A DNA stretch of 64,000 nt from Sunxiuqinia elliptica (GCF_900113005.1 NZ_FONW01000011.1:62001-126000); one strand, 5' to 3'; positions 17,797 to 26,430 are shown, counted from the stretch's first letter. The notes: a model not told the origin generated them from the letters alone. A program made the numbers and translations.

Positions 17797-18981
17797 CTAA
17801 AATCGACGAAAAGCAGCCGTGCGTTCAAAAACAGCTGTCAGAATTTGCTCATCAAGCTCGGTCAATGCTAGCTGGCGACGTTCCATCACTCGTTTGGCGG
17901 TTGTAAATACACTTTTCAGCTGATGCAGCTTAAAGCCAGCCACTCCACCATCAGCAAACGAAGGAACAAACTGGCGCGGAAAACCACTTCCATGAATATT
18001 ACAAGCCACCCCAACAACAGTTCCGGTATTAAACATCGAATTTAAGCCGGCTTTGGAATGATCTCCCATTATTAAGCCGCCAAACTGCAAGCCAGAACGG
18101 ACAAATCGCCCGGACGGATAGTTCCAAACCTTTACCTCATCATAGGTATTCTTCAAATTTGAAACGTTGGTTCCAGCTCCCAAGTTACACCATTCGCCAA
18201 GCACAGAATGCCCCAGAAAACCGTCATGTCCTTTATTAGAATAACCGATTAAAATAGACTGACTCAGCTCGCCGCCAACCTTTGAATAGGGACCAACAGT
18301 TGTTCCACCGTAAATCCGGGTTCCCATATTCACCACAGCATGTTCTCCCAATGAAAAAGGACCTCGAATTAAGGATCCTTCCATCACCTCTGCATCTGCA
18401 GCAATATACACAGGCCCTTCTGATGCATTGATCGTACAACACTCCATCTTCACGCCTGGCTCAACAAAAATATTCTCTGGATGAATCAGTTGATTGGTCA
18501 AACTTATCGGCTCGGACTCACGTCCACTGGTCAGCAAATCAAAGTCAAGCTGAATTTGCCGAGCATTCATGCGCACCAAGTCCCATGGAAACTCGACATA
18601 GTCAAGCTCCCCCTCAAAATCAGTCCACGTGACTTTTCCATCCAATAGCTCCAAGTCAAAATCAACAGCTTGCTCAATCAATAAAGCCACCGGATGCCCT
18701 TGCCAGCGAATACCTTCTCCGGGCTTCAGGATCTTCACTCGCTCTACCAAAGAGTTTATAGGACACACATGTGCACTAATTAACAGATTTTTATCAGCTG
18801 TCTTTTGAGGAAATTTATATTGAAGGTAATCTTCGGTATGCCACGAGTAATTGCCCGCTAAACGATGCTCCCACTTTTCGCGTATGGTTAACACACCAGT
18901 CCTAAGCTCAGCAACCGGACGCGTAAAGCATAGCGGCAGCAGATTATCTCGGTGAGAACCATCAAAAAGAATGATATTCAT
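17797..18981 (-). CDS. GlmU-like sugar nucleotidyltransferase/acyltransferase (Bacteroidota form)
   Basis: A 394-residue protein of the alternate GlmU family common in Bacteroidota (described as TIGR03991). The N-terminus MNIILFDGSHRDNLLPLCFTRPVAELRTG is the characteristic start: a degenerate nucleotidyltransferase domain up to about residue 180. The C-terminal half is a left-handed beta-helix of hexapeptide repeats (segments such as VYIAADAEVMEGSLIRGPF and GGTTVGPYSKVGGEL). The probable role is making UDP-GlcNAc or a related nucleotide sugar for the cell wall and LPS from the 1-phosphate; a classical GlmU may be absent. Lon ends upstream of it in a separate unit: this gene starts at 18981 and its stop is about 100 bases before the lon start. 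Confidence 0.85.
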   Translation of the reverse strand: MNIILFDGSHRDNLLPLCFTRPVAELRTGVLTIREKWEHRLAGNYSWHTEDYLQYKFPQKTADKNLLISAHVCPINSLVERVKILKPGEGIRWQGHPVALLIEQAVDFDLELLDGKVTWTDFEGELDYVEFPWDLVRMNARQIQLDFDLLTSGRESEPISLTNQLIHPENIFVEPGVKMECCTINASEGPVYIAADAEVMEGSLIRGPFSLGEHAVVNMGTRIYGGTTVGPYSKVGGELSQSILIGYSNKGHDGFLGHSVLGEWCNLGAGTNVSNLKNTYDEVKVWNYPSGRFVRSGLQFGGLIMGDHSKAGLNSMFNTGTVVGVACNIHGSGFPRQFVPSFADGGVAGFKLHQLKSVFTTAKRVMERRQLALTELDEQILTAVFERTAAFRRF

Positions 18982-19005
18982 AACAAGGTTTTTACAAAAC
19001 TAGGC

Positions 19006-19035
19006 AAAAAAAAAGCTTCGCAAATAGCGAAGCTT
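19006..19035 (-). terminator. rho-independent terminator after the L31 gene
   Basis: On the minus strand a perfect 9-bp stem AAGCTTCGC/GCGAAGCTT (19013-19035) with a 5-base loop is followed by a run of T (A run on the plus strand at 19006-19014). It lies just downstream of rpmE and 25 bases before the next leftward start. Confidence 0.88.
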
Positions 19036-19058
19036 ATATATCGTAGGTAACTTAAGAA

Positions 19059-19322
19059 TTACTTCTTTTTGTTCTCCATATGCTTTTTATAGCGGTTCAT
19101 GAATTTGTCAACACGTCCTGCAGTATCAACAAGTTTCATTTTACCGGTATAGAACGGGTGAGAACTACTTGAGATCTCAACTTTCACCAATGGATACTCA
19201 ACTCCGTCAACCACTTCAGTTTCTTTTGTGTTAACGGTTGATTTAGTCAAATAAACCTGGCCATTTGACATATCTTTAAACGCTACTAAGCGATAATTTT
19301 CCGGATGTATTTCTTTTTTCAT
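19059..19322 (-). CDS. rpmE2: 50S ribosomal protein L31 type B
   Basis: An 87-residue L31 of the zinc-free type B (YkgM-like) form. The opening [20 protein letters not shown] and the phrase [23 protein letters not shown] are typical of the family, and there is no CxxC zinc motif, unlike type A. It is a component of the large-subunit central protuberance. The gene is monocistronic, with a near-consensus promoter at 19359-19389 and a strong terminator at 19006-19035. Confidence 0.96.
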   Translation of the reverse strand: MKKEIHPENYRLVAFKDMSNGQVYLTKSTVNTKETEVVDGVEYPLVKVEISSSSHPFYTGKMKLVDTAGRVDKFMNRYKKHMENKKK

Positions 19323-19358
19323 TGCTGATTCTTTTTCAACATTATTTCAATCGGGTTG

Positions 19359-19389
19359 CAAAGATATATACACTTTCTTAATTTCCAAA
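19359..19389 (-). promoter_or_regulatory. Bacteroidota-type sigma-70 promoter of the L31 gene
   Basis: Minus strand: -33 TTTG (19386-19389), 19 bases, -7 TATCTTTG (19359-19366). Both boxes match the known Bacteroidota consensus TTTG / TAnnTTTG, giving a transcript start near 19354, about 30 bases upstream of ATG 19322. Confidence 0.8.
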
Positions 19390-19402
19390 GCTTTTTCTTT
19401 TT

Positions 19403-20578
19403 TTATTGATCTTTTTCAGCTCCAATAATTGGAGCACGCTGAAATGGCTTGGTTCGATCAAAAAGATAACGCATGGTATAGTGGGTTTTTACATGCTTCC
19501 CTCCTACTGATTGGTACAAAGCTACAATTTTAGGATTGAAATCACCAGCCCATGACAATTCTATTTCTGTATATTGTGGCTTCTTCTTCATCAACTTCTC
19601 TTGATGCCAAAAGATAGCAGACTCAACTCCAGACCGTTGATACTTGGGTACAACTCCCATGATCAGAATACGAGTTCGGTTAATTACTTTTGTCTTTTTG
19701 TAATACAGAAACTTCAGCATGTTGATAAAATTCAACTTACCATTCAGCCGCTGTAAAATTTGGTTAATATCAGGAATCATCACAAATAGCGCAATCGGCT
19801 CATCATCGTGATAAGCAAACCAAATCATCTCCTGGTCAAGCACCGCCTTCGAATCTTTAAGAAAGTCGCGCAGGTCTTGGGGATCTAATGGATTGAAATG
19901 CTCATGAAACCGCCAAGCTTCGTCATAAATGTGACAAAAATCTTTAATAAATTTTTCAGAATTGTTGATATCAAAATGCTTAAAACTGTAGCCGGGTTTT
20001 TGAGCAACCCAACCAGCAATTTTCCAAAATCGCTCAGGGAATGGCACCGTGTAATCCAAGTGATAACTATATTGCTCAAAATACACTTTAAACCCGTAGT
20101 TTTCAAATAGCTTCTGATAATATTTTGCATTATAAGGCATACCATATCCTTGAGGCATGAAACCATCGACCAGCAGGCCCCAATTCATGTAATTTTCACC
20201 AAAGTTAACGGGGCCGTCCATGGCTTCCATACCACGCTCCTTCAACCAATCGCGAGCGGTATCAAATAACAAATTAGCGACCTCCTGATCGTCAATGCTT
20301 TCAAAGAAGCCACAGCCACCTGTCGGTTGCTCAAAAGTCTTGGCTTTATCGTAGTTCACAAAAGCTGCAATTCGTCCAATTGGCTTGTTTTGGTCGTCAA
20401 CGACAACCCAACGAATGGCCTCGCCGTGTTGAAATGACGGATTTTTCTGCGGGCTAAATGTATTCTCCACCATCATCTCGAGTGGAGCAGCCCAATTTTT
20501 ATCGTTTTTATAAATGAGATGCGGAAGCTTATGAAAAAGCTTCTTCGTTTCCGCGTTATTCACTGTTTTTAGTTGCAT
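19403..20578 (-). CDS. YghO-like N-acetyltransferase-fold protein, copy 2 of a tandem pair
   Basis: A 391-residue cytoplasmic protein of a family widespread in Bacteroidota and similar to E. coli YghO; databases label members as GNAT-like or, less plausibly, GTP cyclohydrolase. The N-terminal part has IGRIAAFVNYDKAK and GGCGFFESIDDQEVANLLFD, resembling a GNAT core; the second half repeats GNAT-like features around TRILIMGVVPKYQRSGVESA, the acetyl-CoA loop region. A central DGPVNFGENYMNWGLLVDGF is highly conserved between the two copies. No substrate is known. The other copy lies immediately upstream, 61 bases away, with the same length and clear identity throughout, so this is a tandem duplication. 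Confidence 0.75.
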   Translation of the reverse strand: MQLKTVNNAETKKLFHKLPHLIYKNDKNWAAPLEMMVENTFSPQKNPSFQHGEAIRWVVVDDQNKPIGRIAAFVNYDKAKTFEQPTGGCGFFESIDDQEVANLLFDTARDWLKERGMEAMDGPVNFGENYMNWGLLVDGFMPQGYGMPYNAKYYQKLFENYGFKVYFEQYSYHLDYTVPFPERFWKIAGWVAQKPGYSFKHFDINNSEKFIKDFCHIYDEAWRFHEHFNPLDPQDLRDFLKDSKAVLDQEMIWFAYHDDEPIALFVMIPDINQILQRLNGKLNFINMLKFLYYKKTKVINRTRILIMGVVPKYQRSGVESAIFWHQEKLMKKKPQYTEIELSWAGDFNPKIVALYQSVGGKHVKTHYTMRYLFDRTKPFQRAPIIGAEKDQ

Positions 20579-20639
20579 GGCGCTTAATTGTTTTGCGTGA
20601 CAAGATACGACAATATTCTATTAACTGAGGCATTCAAAA

Positions 20640-21806
20640 TCAACCTTCAATAATTGACGATCGTTTAAAATCCTTTTGTCGATCAAACAAATATCTCAAG
20701 GTCAAATGGGTTTTCGCCCGCTTTCCTCCCACTGCTTCAAAAATGGAAATCATCTTTGGATTAAAATCTCCAACCCAACTCAACTCCATTTCGTTATACC
20801 AGTCTTTCTTTAGTAATACTTGACGTAGCTGGTAAAAAATGGCAGACTCAATTCCAGATTTTTGAAATTTCGGAACAACTCCCATGACCAATACCCGGCA
20901 ACGATTAATCACCTTCTTCCGCTTCAGGTAAATCATTTTTAGCATCTTCCAAAAATTCAACCGTCCATTCGGGAAATAGCGAATTAATTGATTGATATCG
21001 GGGACCATCATGAAAAAAGCAATCGGCTCATCATCGTGATAGACAAACCAGATAAAATCTTCTTCCAGAATCATTTTCGACTGGTTAATCATATCGCGCA
21101 AATCCTGCGGATCAATTTGCTTGTAATTATCGTGCTTTTTCCATGCCTTATCATAAATAGTGATAAAGTCGTTGATATACTTTTCACTGTTCTTAAACCG
21201 AAACTGTTCAAACCGATAGCCTGGTTTTTTAGCCATCCACGCGGCAATTTTCCAAAACCGCTGCGGCAAATCAGGGCTTGTAATATTAAGATGATAACTA
21301 AACTGACGATAATAAATCTGAAAGCCGTAGTCCATCCAAAGCTTTTCGTAGTATGGCGGATGATAATTCATTCCAAATCCCTGGGGCATAAAACCATCAA
21401 CCAGCAAGCCCCAATTGAAAAAGTTTTCGCCAATATTGATTGGGCCGTCCATCGCCTCCATGCCCTCTTTTTTCAACCAGTCGCGGGCAACATCAAACAA
21501 CGCAGTTGCGACCTCCTGATCATCAATACTCTCAAAAAAGCCGACTCCTCCTGTCAGCTGCTCAAATTGTCCGGCATAACCAGATGTATGAAAAGCAGCA
21601 ATTCGCCCAACAGCTTTTCCTTCCTTGTAAATCACCCATCGGCAAGCATTTCCCTTTTTCAGGGTATTGTTCTTTTTTGGATTGAATATATCTTCAATCA
21701 TCATCCGAAGCGGCGGAATCCAGTTCTCATCATCTTTATATATAGCATATGGAACCTGATGAAAAACATCCACCAGCTTTTTGTCGGTAACCTCTACTAA
21801 CTGCAT
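20640..21806 (-). CDS. YghO-like N-acetyltransferase-fold protein, copy 1 of a tandem pair
   Basis: A 388-residue paralogue of the protein encoded just downstream. Shared landmarks are GRIAAF, GGVGFFESIDDQEVATALFD, DGPINIGENFFNWGLLVDGF, a central WFVYHDDEPIAFFMMVPDIN and RVLVMGVVPKFQKSGIESA. The ends differ (this copy closes RSSIIEG). The function is unknown; the two-lobed GNAT-like architecture suggests acyl transfer, which is inference. Both genes are read leftward and probably form one operon. A weak hairpin with a T-rich tail upstream (21861-21882) separates them from the Bax-inhibitor-like gene. Confidence 0.75.
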   Translation of the reverse strand: MQLVEVTDKKLVDVFHQVPYAIYKDDENWIPPLRMMIEDIFNPKKNNTLKKGNACRWVIYKEGKAVGRIAAFHTSGYAGQFEQLTGGVGFFESIDDQEVATALFDVARDWLKKEGMEAMDGPINIGENFFNWGLLVDGFMPQGFGMNYHPPYYEKLWMDYGFQIYYRQFSYHLNITSPDLPQRFWKIAAWMAKKPGYRFEQFRFKNSEKYINDFITIYDKAWKKHDNYKQIDPQDLRDMINQSKMILEEDFIWFVYHDDEPIAFFMMVPDINQLIRYFPNGRLNFWKMLKMIYLKRKKVINRCRVLVMGVVPKFQKSGIESAIFYQLRQVLLKKDWYNEMELSWVGDFNPKMISIFEAVGGKRAKTHLTLRYLFDRQKDFKRSSIIEG

Positions 21807-21860
21807 TAACTTTGATCTTGATTAGAAAGCATCGAAAATAATACTTCTAAAAACAAAATA

Positions 21861-21882
21861 AAAACAGGGACCAAAGCCCCTG
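21861..21882 (-). terminator. possible weak terminator
   Basis: Minus strand: CAGGG, eight bases, CCCTG, followed by TTTTTATTTT. The stem is only 5 bp, but it is the only hairpin with a T-rich tail in the 282-base gap between the gene ending at 22089 and the one starting at 21806. The rest of this gap is AT-rich without other visible structure. Confidence 0.45.
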
Positions 21883-22088
21883 CTGGATTTTAAATATGAT
21901 TTAACGGTTGTCAACTTCAATCGATCATTAGATTTTCGAGTTTCAGACCATCAGATAGTTACAATAAAACTGGGCACAAGTAAGTTACCACAACACTCCA
22001 CCCAAACAACAAAAAAACCAACTAACAATCAACCCATTACAAAAGACAACAAACTTTTAGACAAAGTTGATTCCCGCATTAATAACGT

Positions 22089-22862
22089 TTAATCTCTACT
22101 CGCTACTTTTGACAATAAACGTAGAATCTCGATGTATAACCAAACCAAGGTAACTATCAGGCCAAAAGCACCATACCACTCCATAATTTTGGGAGCACGT
22201 GAATCAGCTCCACGTTGAATAAAGTCGAAATCGAGAATTAAGTTTAACGCTGCAATACCTACTACCACCAAGCTAAAACCGATGCTGAGTAAGCTGTTCC
22301 CGTGTAAAAAGCCAAAGCTAGCTCCAAACAATCCGGCAATAAAACTGATAAAATAAACCAGTGCAATACCTCCGGTTGCCGCCAACACAGCCATTCTGAA
22401 CTTTCCTGTTGCTCTAATTTTCCCAGAACGGAACAAGAAAAGCATAATAAAAAACACGCCAAAAGTTAAGGCAACGGCACGCATAACCAAGCCGGGATAT
22501 TGTACTTCAAAAAAAGCAGAAATTCCTCCCAAGAAAAGGCCTTCCAATACAGCGTAAATAGGTGCTGTAATATTCGAATAGCGTGGGCTAAATACAGTAA
22601 CCATTGCTATAATAAAACCGCCAATTCCTCCACCGATCACCCATGGAGCGACAGCTGAAAAGGCTCCTTCCGGAGATCCATAATCAAAAACTCCAAAGAA
22701 TTTTCGCCAAGTGAAAGCCGCCGCAAAGGCTAGTATAAGAAACATCAGTCCCGTTTTATTCACAGCTCCTTCAACGGTCATTACATCTGCCTGTGTGCCG
22801 GCTTGTACCTTACTGAAAGCAGATTGCCCCAAAACCGGGTTTGATGATTTTGTCAAATTCAT
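22089..22862 (-). CDS. Bax inhibitor-1/YccA family membrane protein
   Basis: A 257-residue polytopic protein of the Bax inhibitor-1-like family (PF12811 type). I start at ATG 22862 (MNLTKSSNPVLG); a TTG nine bases upstream is also in frame. The N-terminal NPVLG and AFSKV phrases, then seven hydrophobic segments, including PIYAVLEGLFLGGISAFFE and LNLILDFDFIQRGADSRAPK with the conserved acidic FDFI motif, identify the subfamily. Bacterial members are linked to calcium leak or protease regulation (YccA with FtsH), but the role here is not known. It is monocistronic. Confidence 0.9.
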   Translation of the reverse strand: MNLTKSSNPVLGQSAFSKVQAGTQADVMTVEGAVNKTGLMFLILAFAAAFTWRKFFGVFDYGSPEGAFSAVAPWVIGGGIGGFIIAMVTVFSPRYSNITAPIYAVLEGLFLGGISAFFEVQYPGLVMRAVALTFGVFFIMLFLFRSGKIRATGKFRMAVLAATGGIALVYFISFIAGLFGASFGFLHGNSLLSIGFSLVVVGIAALNLILDFDFIQRGADSRAPKIMEWYGAFGLIVTLVWLYIEILRLLSKVASRD

Positions 22863-22972
22863 AGTTTTCAATTTTAAATTGTTGTTTAATTGTTCAGGTC
22901 AGTACCTATAAAAACTGTACCAAATAATTGGTTCTGCCATTTTGTACTTGTTTCAAAAACACCCAGCAAAAA

Positions 22973-23653
22973 CTAAAGTTCAGCCAAGTCATCCAAAAGC
23001 ACCTTGCCCATTTTCCGGGCCTGTTCTTCTTCAAACTCGGTAGCTTCTTGCAAAAACAAGATACACTTTTGCTTAAGTTCATCGCTTCGGTTAGCAACAA
23101 TTAAAAAGCTACGGTAAAAAACCTGTGCTAATTCCGGATCTTTAATTAAAGGAGCAATAACTTCAAAGAAAGGATCAAACATTTCATCGATTGCCTTTTT
23201 GTCAACCATCGCCAAGCGCCCCATCAAATGGATCCCAGTATACCGAACCATATGCTTCTTTCCGCGACACCATTCCAAAGCTTTGGCATAAGCAAATTTG
23301 GAGTGAACAAATAAATTAGCAACCGCCTGCTCTGCAATTTCGGTGGCAACAAAACTTTTGGTCCAAAAATCCAACTGTTCTTCTGTCACCAGTTTCGGAT
23401 CATCCAACAGGGTCGCCATAATCATGCTTTCGCGCCATTGTTTATTCCACAGTTTTAAGGCTAGCAAATGATTTCGTTCGTACTTTTTCGCCAAATCGCG
23501 TAAGGAAATAATTGAGGCTCCCCAGTTAATGCGATACACCAAACCCAATGCTTTCATTTGAGCAACTGTTTCACCATTTTTCAGTCTTCGAATACGTGCC
23601 AAAATCTCCCGAAACTGGCCATCCACAACGGGATCATCAATAAGTATATCCAT
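22973..23653 (-). CDS. DNA alkylation repair protein-like HEAT-repeat protein (AlkD family)
   Basis: A 226-residue all-helical protein resembling the AlkC/AlkD DNA glycosylase superfamily (PF08713). Phrases such as LALKLWNKQWRESMIMATLL, DFWTKSF and KHMVRYTGIHLMGRLAM match the HEAT-like repeat pattern with a Trp-rich concave face. AlkD removes bulky alkylated bases from DNA. I cannot verify the catalytic Asp and Trp residues without alignment, so repair activity is likely but not shown. The start lies 1 base after the flippase stop, so the two are translationally coupled, an odd functional pairing. Confidence 0.7.
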   Translation of the reverse strand: MDILIDDPVVDGQFREILARIRRLKNGETVAQMKALGLVYRINWGASIISLRDLAKKYERNHLLALKLWNKQWRESMIMATLLDDPKLVTEEQLDFWTKSFVATEIAEQAVANLFVHSKFAYAKALEWCRGKKHMVRYTGIHLMGRLAMVDKKAIDEMFDPFFEVIAPLIKDPELAQVFYRSFLIVANRSDELKQKCILFLQEATEFEEEQARKMGKVLLDDLAEL

Positions 23654-23654
23654 T

Positions 23655-24959
23655 TTAATACATTACAAATTCAACGATAATAAAAAGAGCTAACAAAAGT
23701 AAGGAATAGATTAAGTGCCTGAAACAATTCTGGTATTTTGTTATGCCGATGTTAAGGGATTGCTTCACCACTACGGCCAAAAATAATTTTTCAAAAAGAT
23801 AGGCCACCACCGTAGCATAAGCCACTCCGACAATGCCCCAAAGCTGAACAAACCACAAGCTCAAACACACATTCAACAATAATTCTCCAGCCGAAGCCCA
23901 AGCGATCATCCTCGTTTTTTGCAAACCAATCAAAATGGTTTGAGGAAACAACAAACGACTTATAGTTAACAAGATATACACATTAAAAATCGTGGCACTA
24001 GCTGCAAAACCCGCATTAAAAACTACCGGAAAAAGAGCATGACTACACAGCAACATCACTGCAGAAAGCGGAAACAACACATTGCTTAACCGCAGTGACT
24101 CGCTCTTGATTCGACTTAAGTTCTCTACTAATCGTCCCTTATCCGAAAACTCCGGCAACAAAGCGTTACTAAACGCATTGGCCAGCAAAACGACCAAAGG
24201 GAGCTCACGCGCACCATATCGAAATACGGCAAATGTTGCCTCATCAAAATAAGAAGTCACAATAAAGCCATCAACATATTGTGCTGAACCACTCAGCAAA
24301 GCCGAAAAAATTAAAGGCAAAGCAACTTGCCAATGTTTTTGCATGAATGAAGCCGAATACCGATTCTCCCCAGCCCGCAAAAGCAACACCAGCAAATAGC
24401 CATAGCGACCGACAGCAACTCCTAGCAAACCATATAAAGACCACTGAATATCGAATCCGATTACCGGAGGAAGGCTCACTAAAATCAGCATCAACAAAAA
24501 ACTGATGACTCCGTACCTCAAAATCCGTCCGGGCTGTTTTTTTAGCAAAAAGAAGTACTCAACCAAATTGGCAGGGACACTAAAAAACAGATATGCCAAC
24601 AACAATGGCAGATAAGGACCAGTTGCTTCTCCAAGAAGTTGCTCACCAAACAAACGACTTCCCAGTGCTAAAGCGATTATTACCAACACACTTAAAGCAC
24701 TGATCAATAAAAAAGCGTTAAAAATCGGAGAGGCATGATCCTCTCGCGACTCGTTAGCAATTGAAAGTAAACTTCGGATTAATCCATTCAACCAGAAAAA
24801 GCTCACACCTCCTGCCAAGAACAAAAATTGTTCGTACTCGCCAATTGCTTCAGTACTTAACTGCGTTTTGGTAAAAATAATCCCAATCAAGATGAAGGTT
24901 CCAAAGCGCATCAACTGAAACAACTGCAAAGAAGAGATGGAAGTCAGTTTCAAATTCAT
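23655..24959 (-). CDS. polysaccharide flippase of the MOP superfamily
   Basis: A 434-residue protein with 12 or so transmembrane helices, of the Wzx/oligosaccharide flippase type. Features include the N-terminal MRFGTFILIGIIFTKTQLST, a mid-protein SGSAQYVDGFIVTSYFDEATFAVFRYGARELP, and FGLQKT-like ILIGLQKTRMIAWASAGELLLN, all typical for MOP flippases. It would move a lipid-linked sugar across the inner membrane. No glycosyltransferase genes are near, so the substrate is unknown. A near-perfect promoter ends only about 5 bases upstream of ATG 24959; translation either begins on a leaderless mRNA or at the internal Met17 (24911). Confidence 0.82.
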   Translation of the reverse strand: MNLKLTSISSLQLFQLMRFGTFILIGIIFTKTQLSTEAIGEYEQFLFLAGGVSFFWLNGLIRSLLSIANESREDHASPIFNAFLLISALSVLVIIALALGSRLFGEQLLGEATGPYLPLLLAYLFFSVPANLVEYFFLLKKQPGRILRYGVISFLLMLILVSLPPVIGFDIQWSLYGLLGVAVGRYGYLLVLLLRAGENRYSASFMQKHWQVALPLIFSALLSGSAQYVDGFIVTSYFDEATFAVFRYGARELPLVVLLANAFSNALLPEFSDKGRLVENLSRIKSESLRLSNVLFPLSAVMLLCSHALFPVVFNAGFAASATIFNVYILLTISRLLFPQTILIGLQKTRMIAWASAGELLLNVCLSLWFVQLWGIVGVAYATVVAYLFEKLFLAVVVKQSLNIGITKYQNCFRHLIYSLLLLALFIIVEFVMY

Positions 24960-24963
24960 TGAC

Positions 24964-24994
24964 CAAATCTAAAACATAAATAGCAAACGCCAAA
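24964..24994 (-). promoter_or_regulatory. Bacteroidota-type promoter of the flippase/AlkD operon
   Basis: Minus strand: -33 TTTG (24991-24994), 19 bases, -7 TAGATTTG (24964-24971). The spacing and both boxes match consensus. The predicted transcript start falls at about 24959, which is the annotated ATG itself. Confidence 0.72.
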
Positions 24995-25063
24995 CAACAA
25001 AACCCGCTTCATCCTTATCTGTCCTGAGGCTTAAAACCGACAATTTACTACGATAAATACGAC

Positions 25064-25095
25064 CAAAAAAAAGAGCCATCATAAATGACAGCTCT
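25064..25095 (-). terminator. rho-independent terminator after the sulfur operon
   Basis: Minus strand: an 11-bp stem (25072-25082 with 25085-25095, two G-T pairs) followed by about eight T. It lies 14 bases after the rhodanese gene stop. Confidence 0.85.
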
Positions 25096-25108
25096 CTTCT
25101 CATAGCTC

Positions 25109-25732
25109 TTAACATCCTCCCTGGACGGTCTTTTTCTTTTTTCTTTTAATGATTGGTGGTTTTGCAGCGGGCACATCGACTTCGGCTGCAGGGGCAATCG
25201 CTCCTCCTCCCCCCAAGGCAGAGCTGGCTGCTTTTCTGAAATCGTAGCGGGCAAGTTCTTCATTTGGACTTGTTTCAGCCGGTTTTTGTGGATTCATGAT
25301 GGTTTCCACCCAAAAATTAAGTCCGCCTCGCAACACATAGTTGTTCTTATACCCCAACTGTCGGGCAATCATCCATGCCTCATTGGCTGCCGTTGAACCA
25401 TTCGAGTAAAATACATTCAATTTAATATCCTGATTCAGGTAATATTCGTAATCCTCAGAAAGCAGATTTTCCAGTGGAACATTGATCGCACCGGGCAAGC
25501 TGAATTTCTCAAACTCGGCGCTGCTACGCACATCAATCAATTGCAGCGACGGATCTTTCTGAATTAACATATCGGCCACCTGATCAGGATGAACAAACTG
25601 CTGATCAGTCTTAAGTTCGTTTAAAAGTTGTTCTGCCGTCAATTTGTACGGCTTGGTGGTGTTTTCCGGGACTGCAGCAATAATCAGCCCTAACGGAATA
25701 ATAACACTTGCTAATATCAATCTTGGTCTCAT
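25109..25732 (-). CDS. exported rhodanese-fold protein with C-terminal Gly-Gly-Cys
   Basis: A 207-residue protein with an N-terminal signal/anchor (residues 1-22), then one rhodanese domain (about 45-145): LQLIDVRSSAEFEKFSLPGA and INVPLENL are typical. The active-site loop reads VFYSNGSTAA, with Ser110 where rhodaneses carry the catalytic Cys. After the domain comes a low-complexity tail (about 165-207) with GGGG, Ala/Pro-rich and Lys-rich segments, ending QGGC. That last residue, Cys207, is the only cysteine in the whole protein. It is the last gene of the molybdoenzyme/YeeE operon, 49 bases after the first transporter half. A role as sulfur acceptor or carrier in the periplasm is inferred; ordinary rhodanese catalysis at the domain loop is not possible. 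Confidence 0.85.
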   Translation of the reverse strand: MRPRLILASVIIPLGLIIAAVPENTTKPYKLTAEQLLNELKTDQQFVHPDQVADMLIQKDPSLQLIDVRSSAEFEKFSLPGAINVPLENLLSEDYEYYLNQDIKLNVFYSNGSTAANEAWMIARQLGYKNNYVLRGGLNFWVETIMNPQKPAETSPNEELARYDFRKAASSALGGGGAIAPAAEVDVPAAKPPIIKRKKKKTVQGGC

Positions 25733-25781
25733 CTTCTTTAATTTTAAGTTTCAGTTTTCATTCAAACTTCAAACAATCCAA

Positions 25782-26387
25782 CTAACGTTGATTGATTTCA
25801 TAGTCTTCACGGGCAAATTTCTTTTCCGCCCATTCACCAACCCAAAACATTCCCAACGCCACTAAAGCAATCAGGAAAGCCAGCAATCCACGAGAGATAT
25901 TTAACCAATCGCTAAGCAGTGGACTTCCCATGAACTTGGCTTTGTAAAAATTCTCCCATAACGGATAGCCTTCCATGAAAATCAAAATCCCAATAAAAAT
26001 TCCGCCAATAAAAGCCAAGGCATCTAACTTCCCGATAGCAGCTGCACAAAATGACGTTCCCGGACAATAACCGCCCAGTATAAATCCTGCTCCCATTACA
26101 ACGCCTCCGCCAATGGCTGACCACAAGAAGGTCGGGTTGATATAAATAAAGCTCAGGTCGATCCAACCAAACAAGCTCATAAACAACAAGCCAATGCTTG
26201 CCGTAACGGCCGCAGTGAAAAATACTTTCAACACCGTTGTGTCGTATCCATAAAACATCCCCGCCAGCCGGCGGCTTGATGAAAAGCCATTGGACTCAAG
26301 TACAAAGCCAAAGCCAATTCCAATAAAAAAGGCTATAAGTAAATTCGTATTTGCTGAAATTATTTCGTTTACAATTAGTGGTCCCAT
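25782..26387 (-). CDS. YeeE/YedE family sulfur-compound transporter, half protein
   Basis: A 201-residue membrane protein of the YeeE/YedE family (PF04143). About five hydrophobic segments; the signature GGYCPGTSFCAAAIGKLDAL contains two cysteines. In the thiosulfate transporter TsuA conserved cysteines line the path and relay thiosulfate by S-S interactions. Here the family is split in two adjacent genes, this one and the 171-residue protein encoded upstream, as in the PmpA/PmpB arrangement. It lies 43 bases after its partner and before the rhodanese-fold gene. Thiosulfate or sulfide-derived sulfur is the likely substrate; direction of transport is unknown. Confidence 0.88.
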   Translation of the reverse strand: MGPLIVNEIISANTNLLIAFFIGIGFGFVLESNGFSSSRRLAGMFYGYDTTVLKVFFTAAVTASIGLLFMSLFGWIDLSFIYINPTFLWSAIGGGVVMGAGFILGGYCPGTSFCAAAIGKLDALAFIGGIFIGILIFMEGYPLWENFYKAKFMGSPLLSDWLNISRGLLAFLIALVALGMFWVGEWAEKKFAREDYEINQR

Positions 26388-26430
26388 AATTTAATTTTTT
26401 ACTGTTAATTGATTTCTGATTAATCAACAC

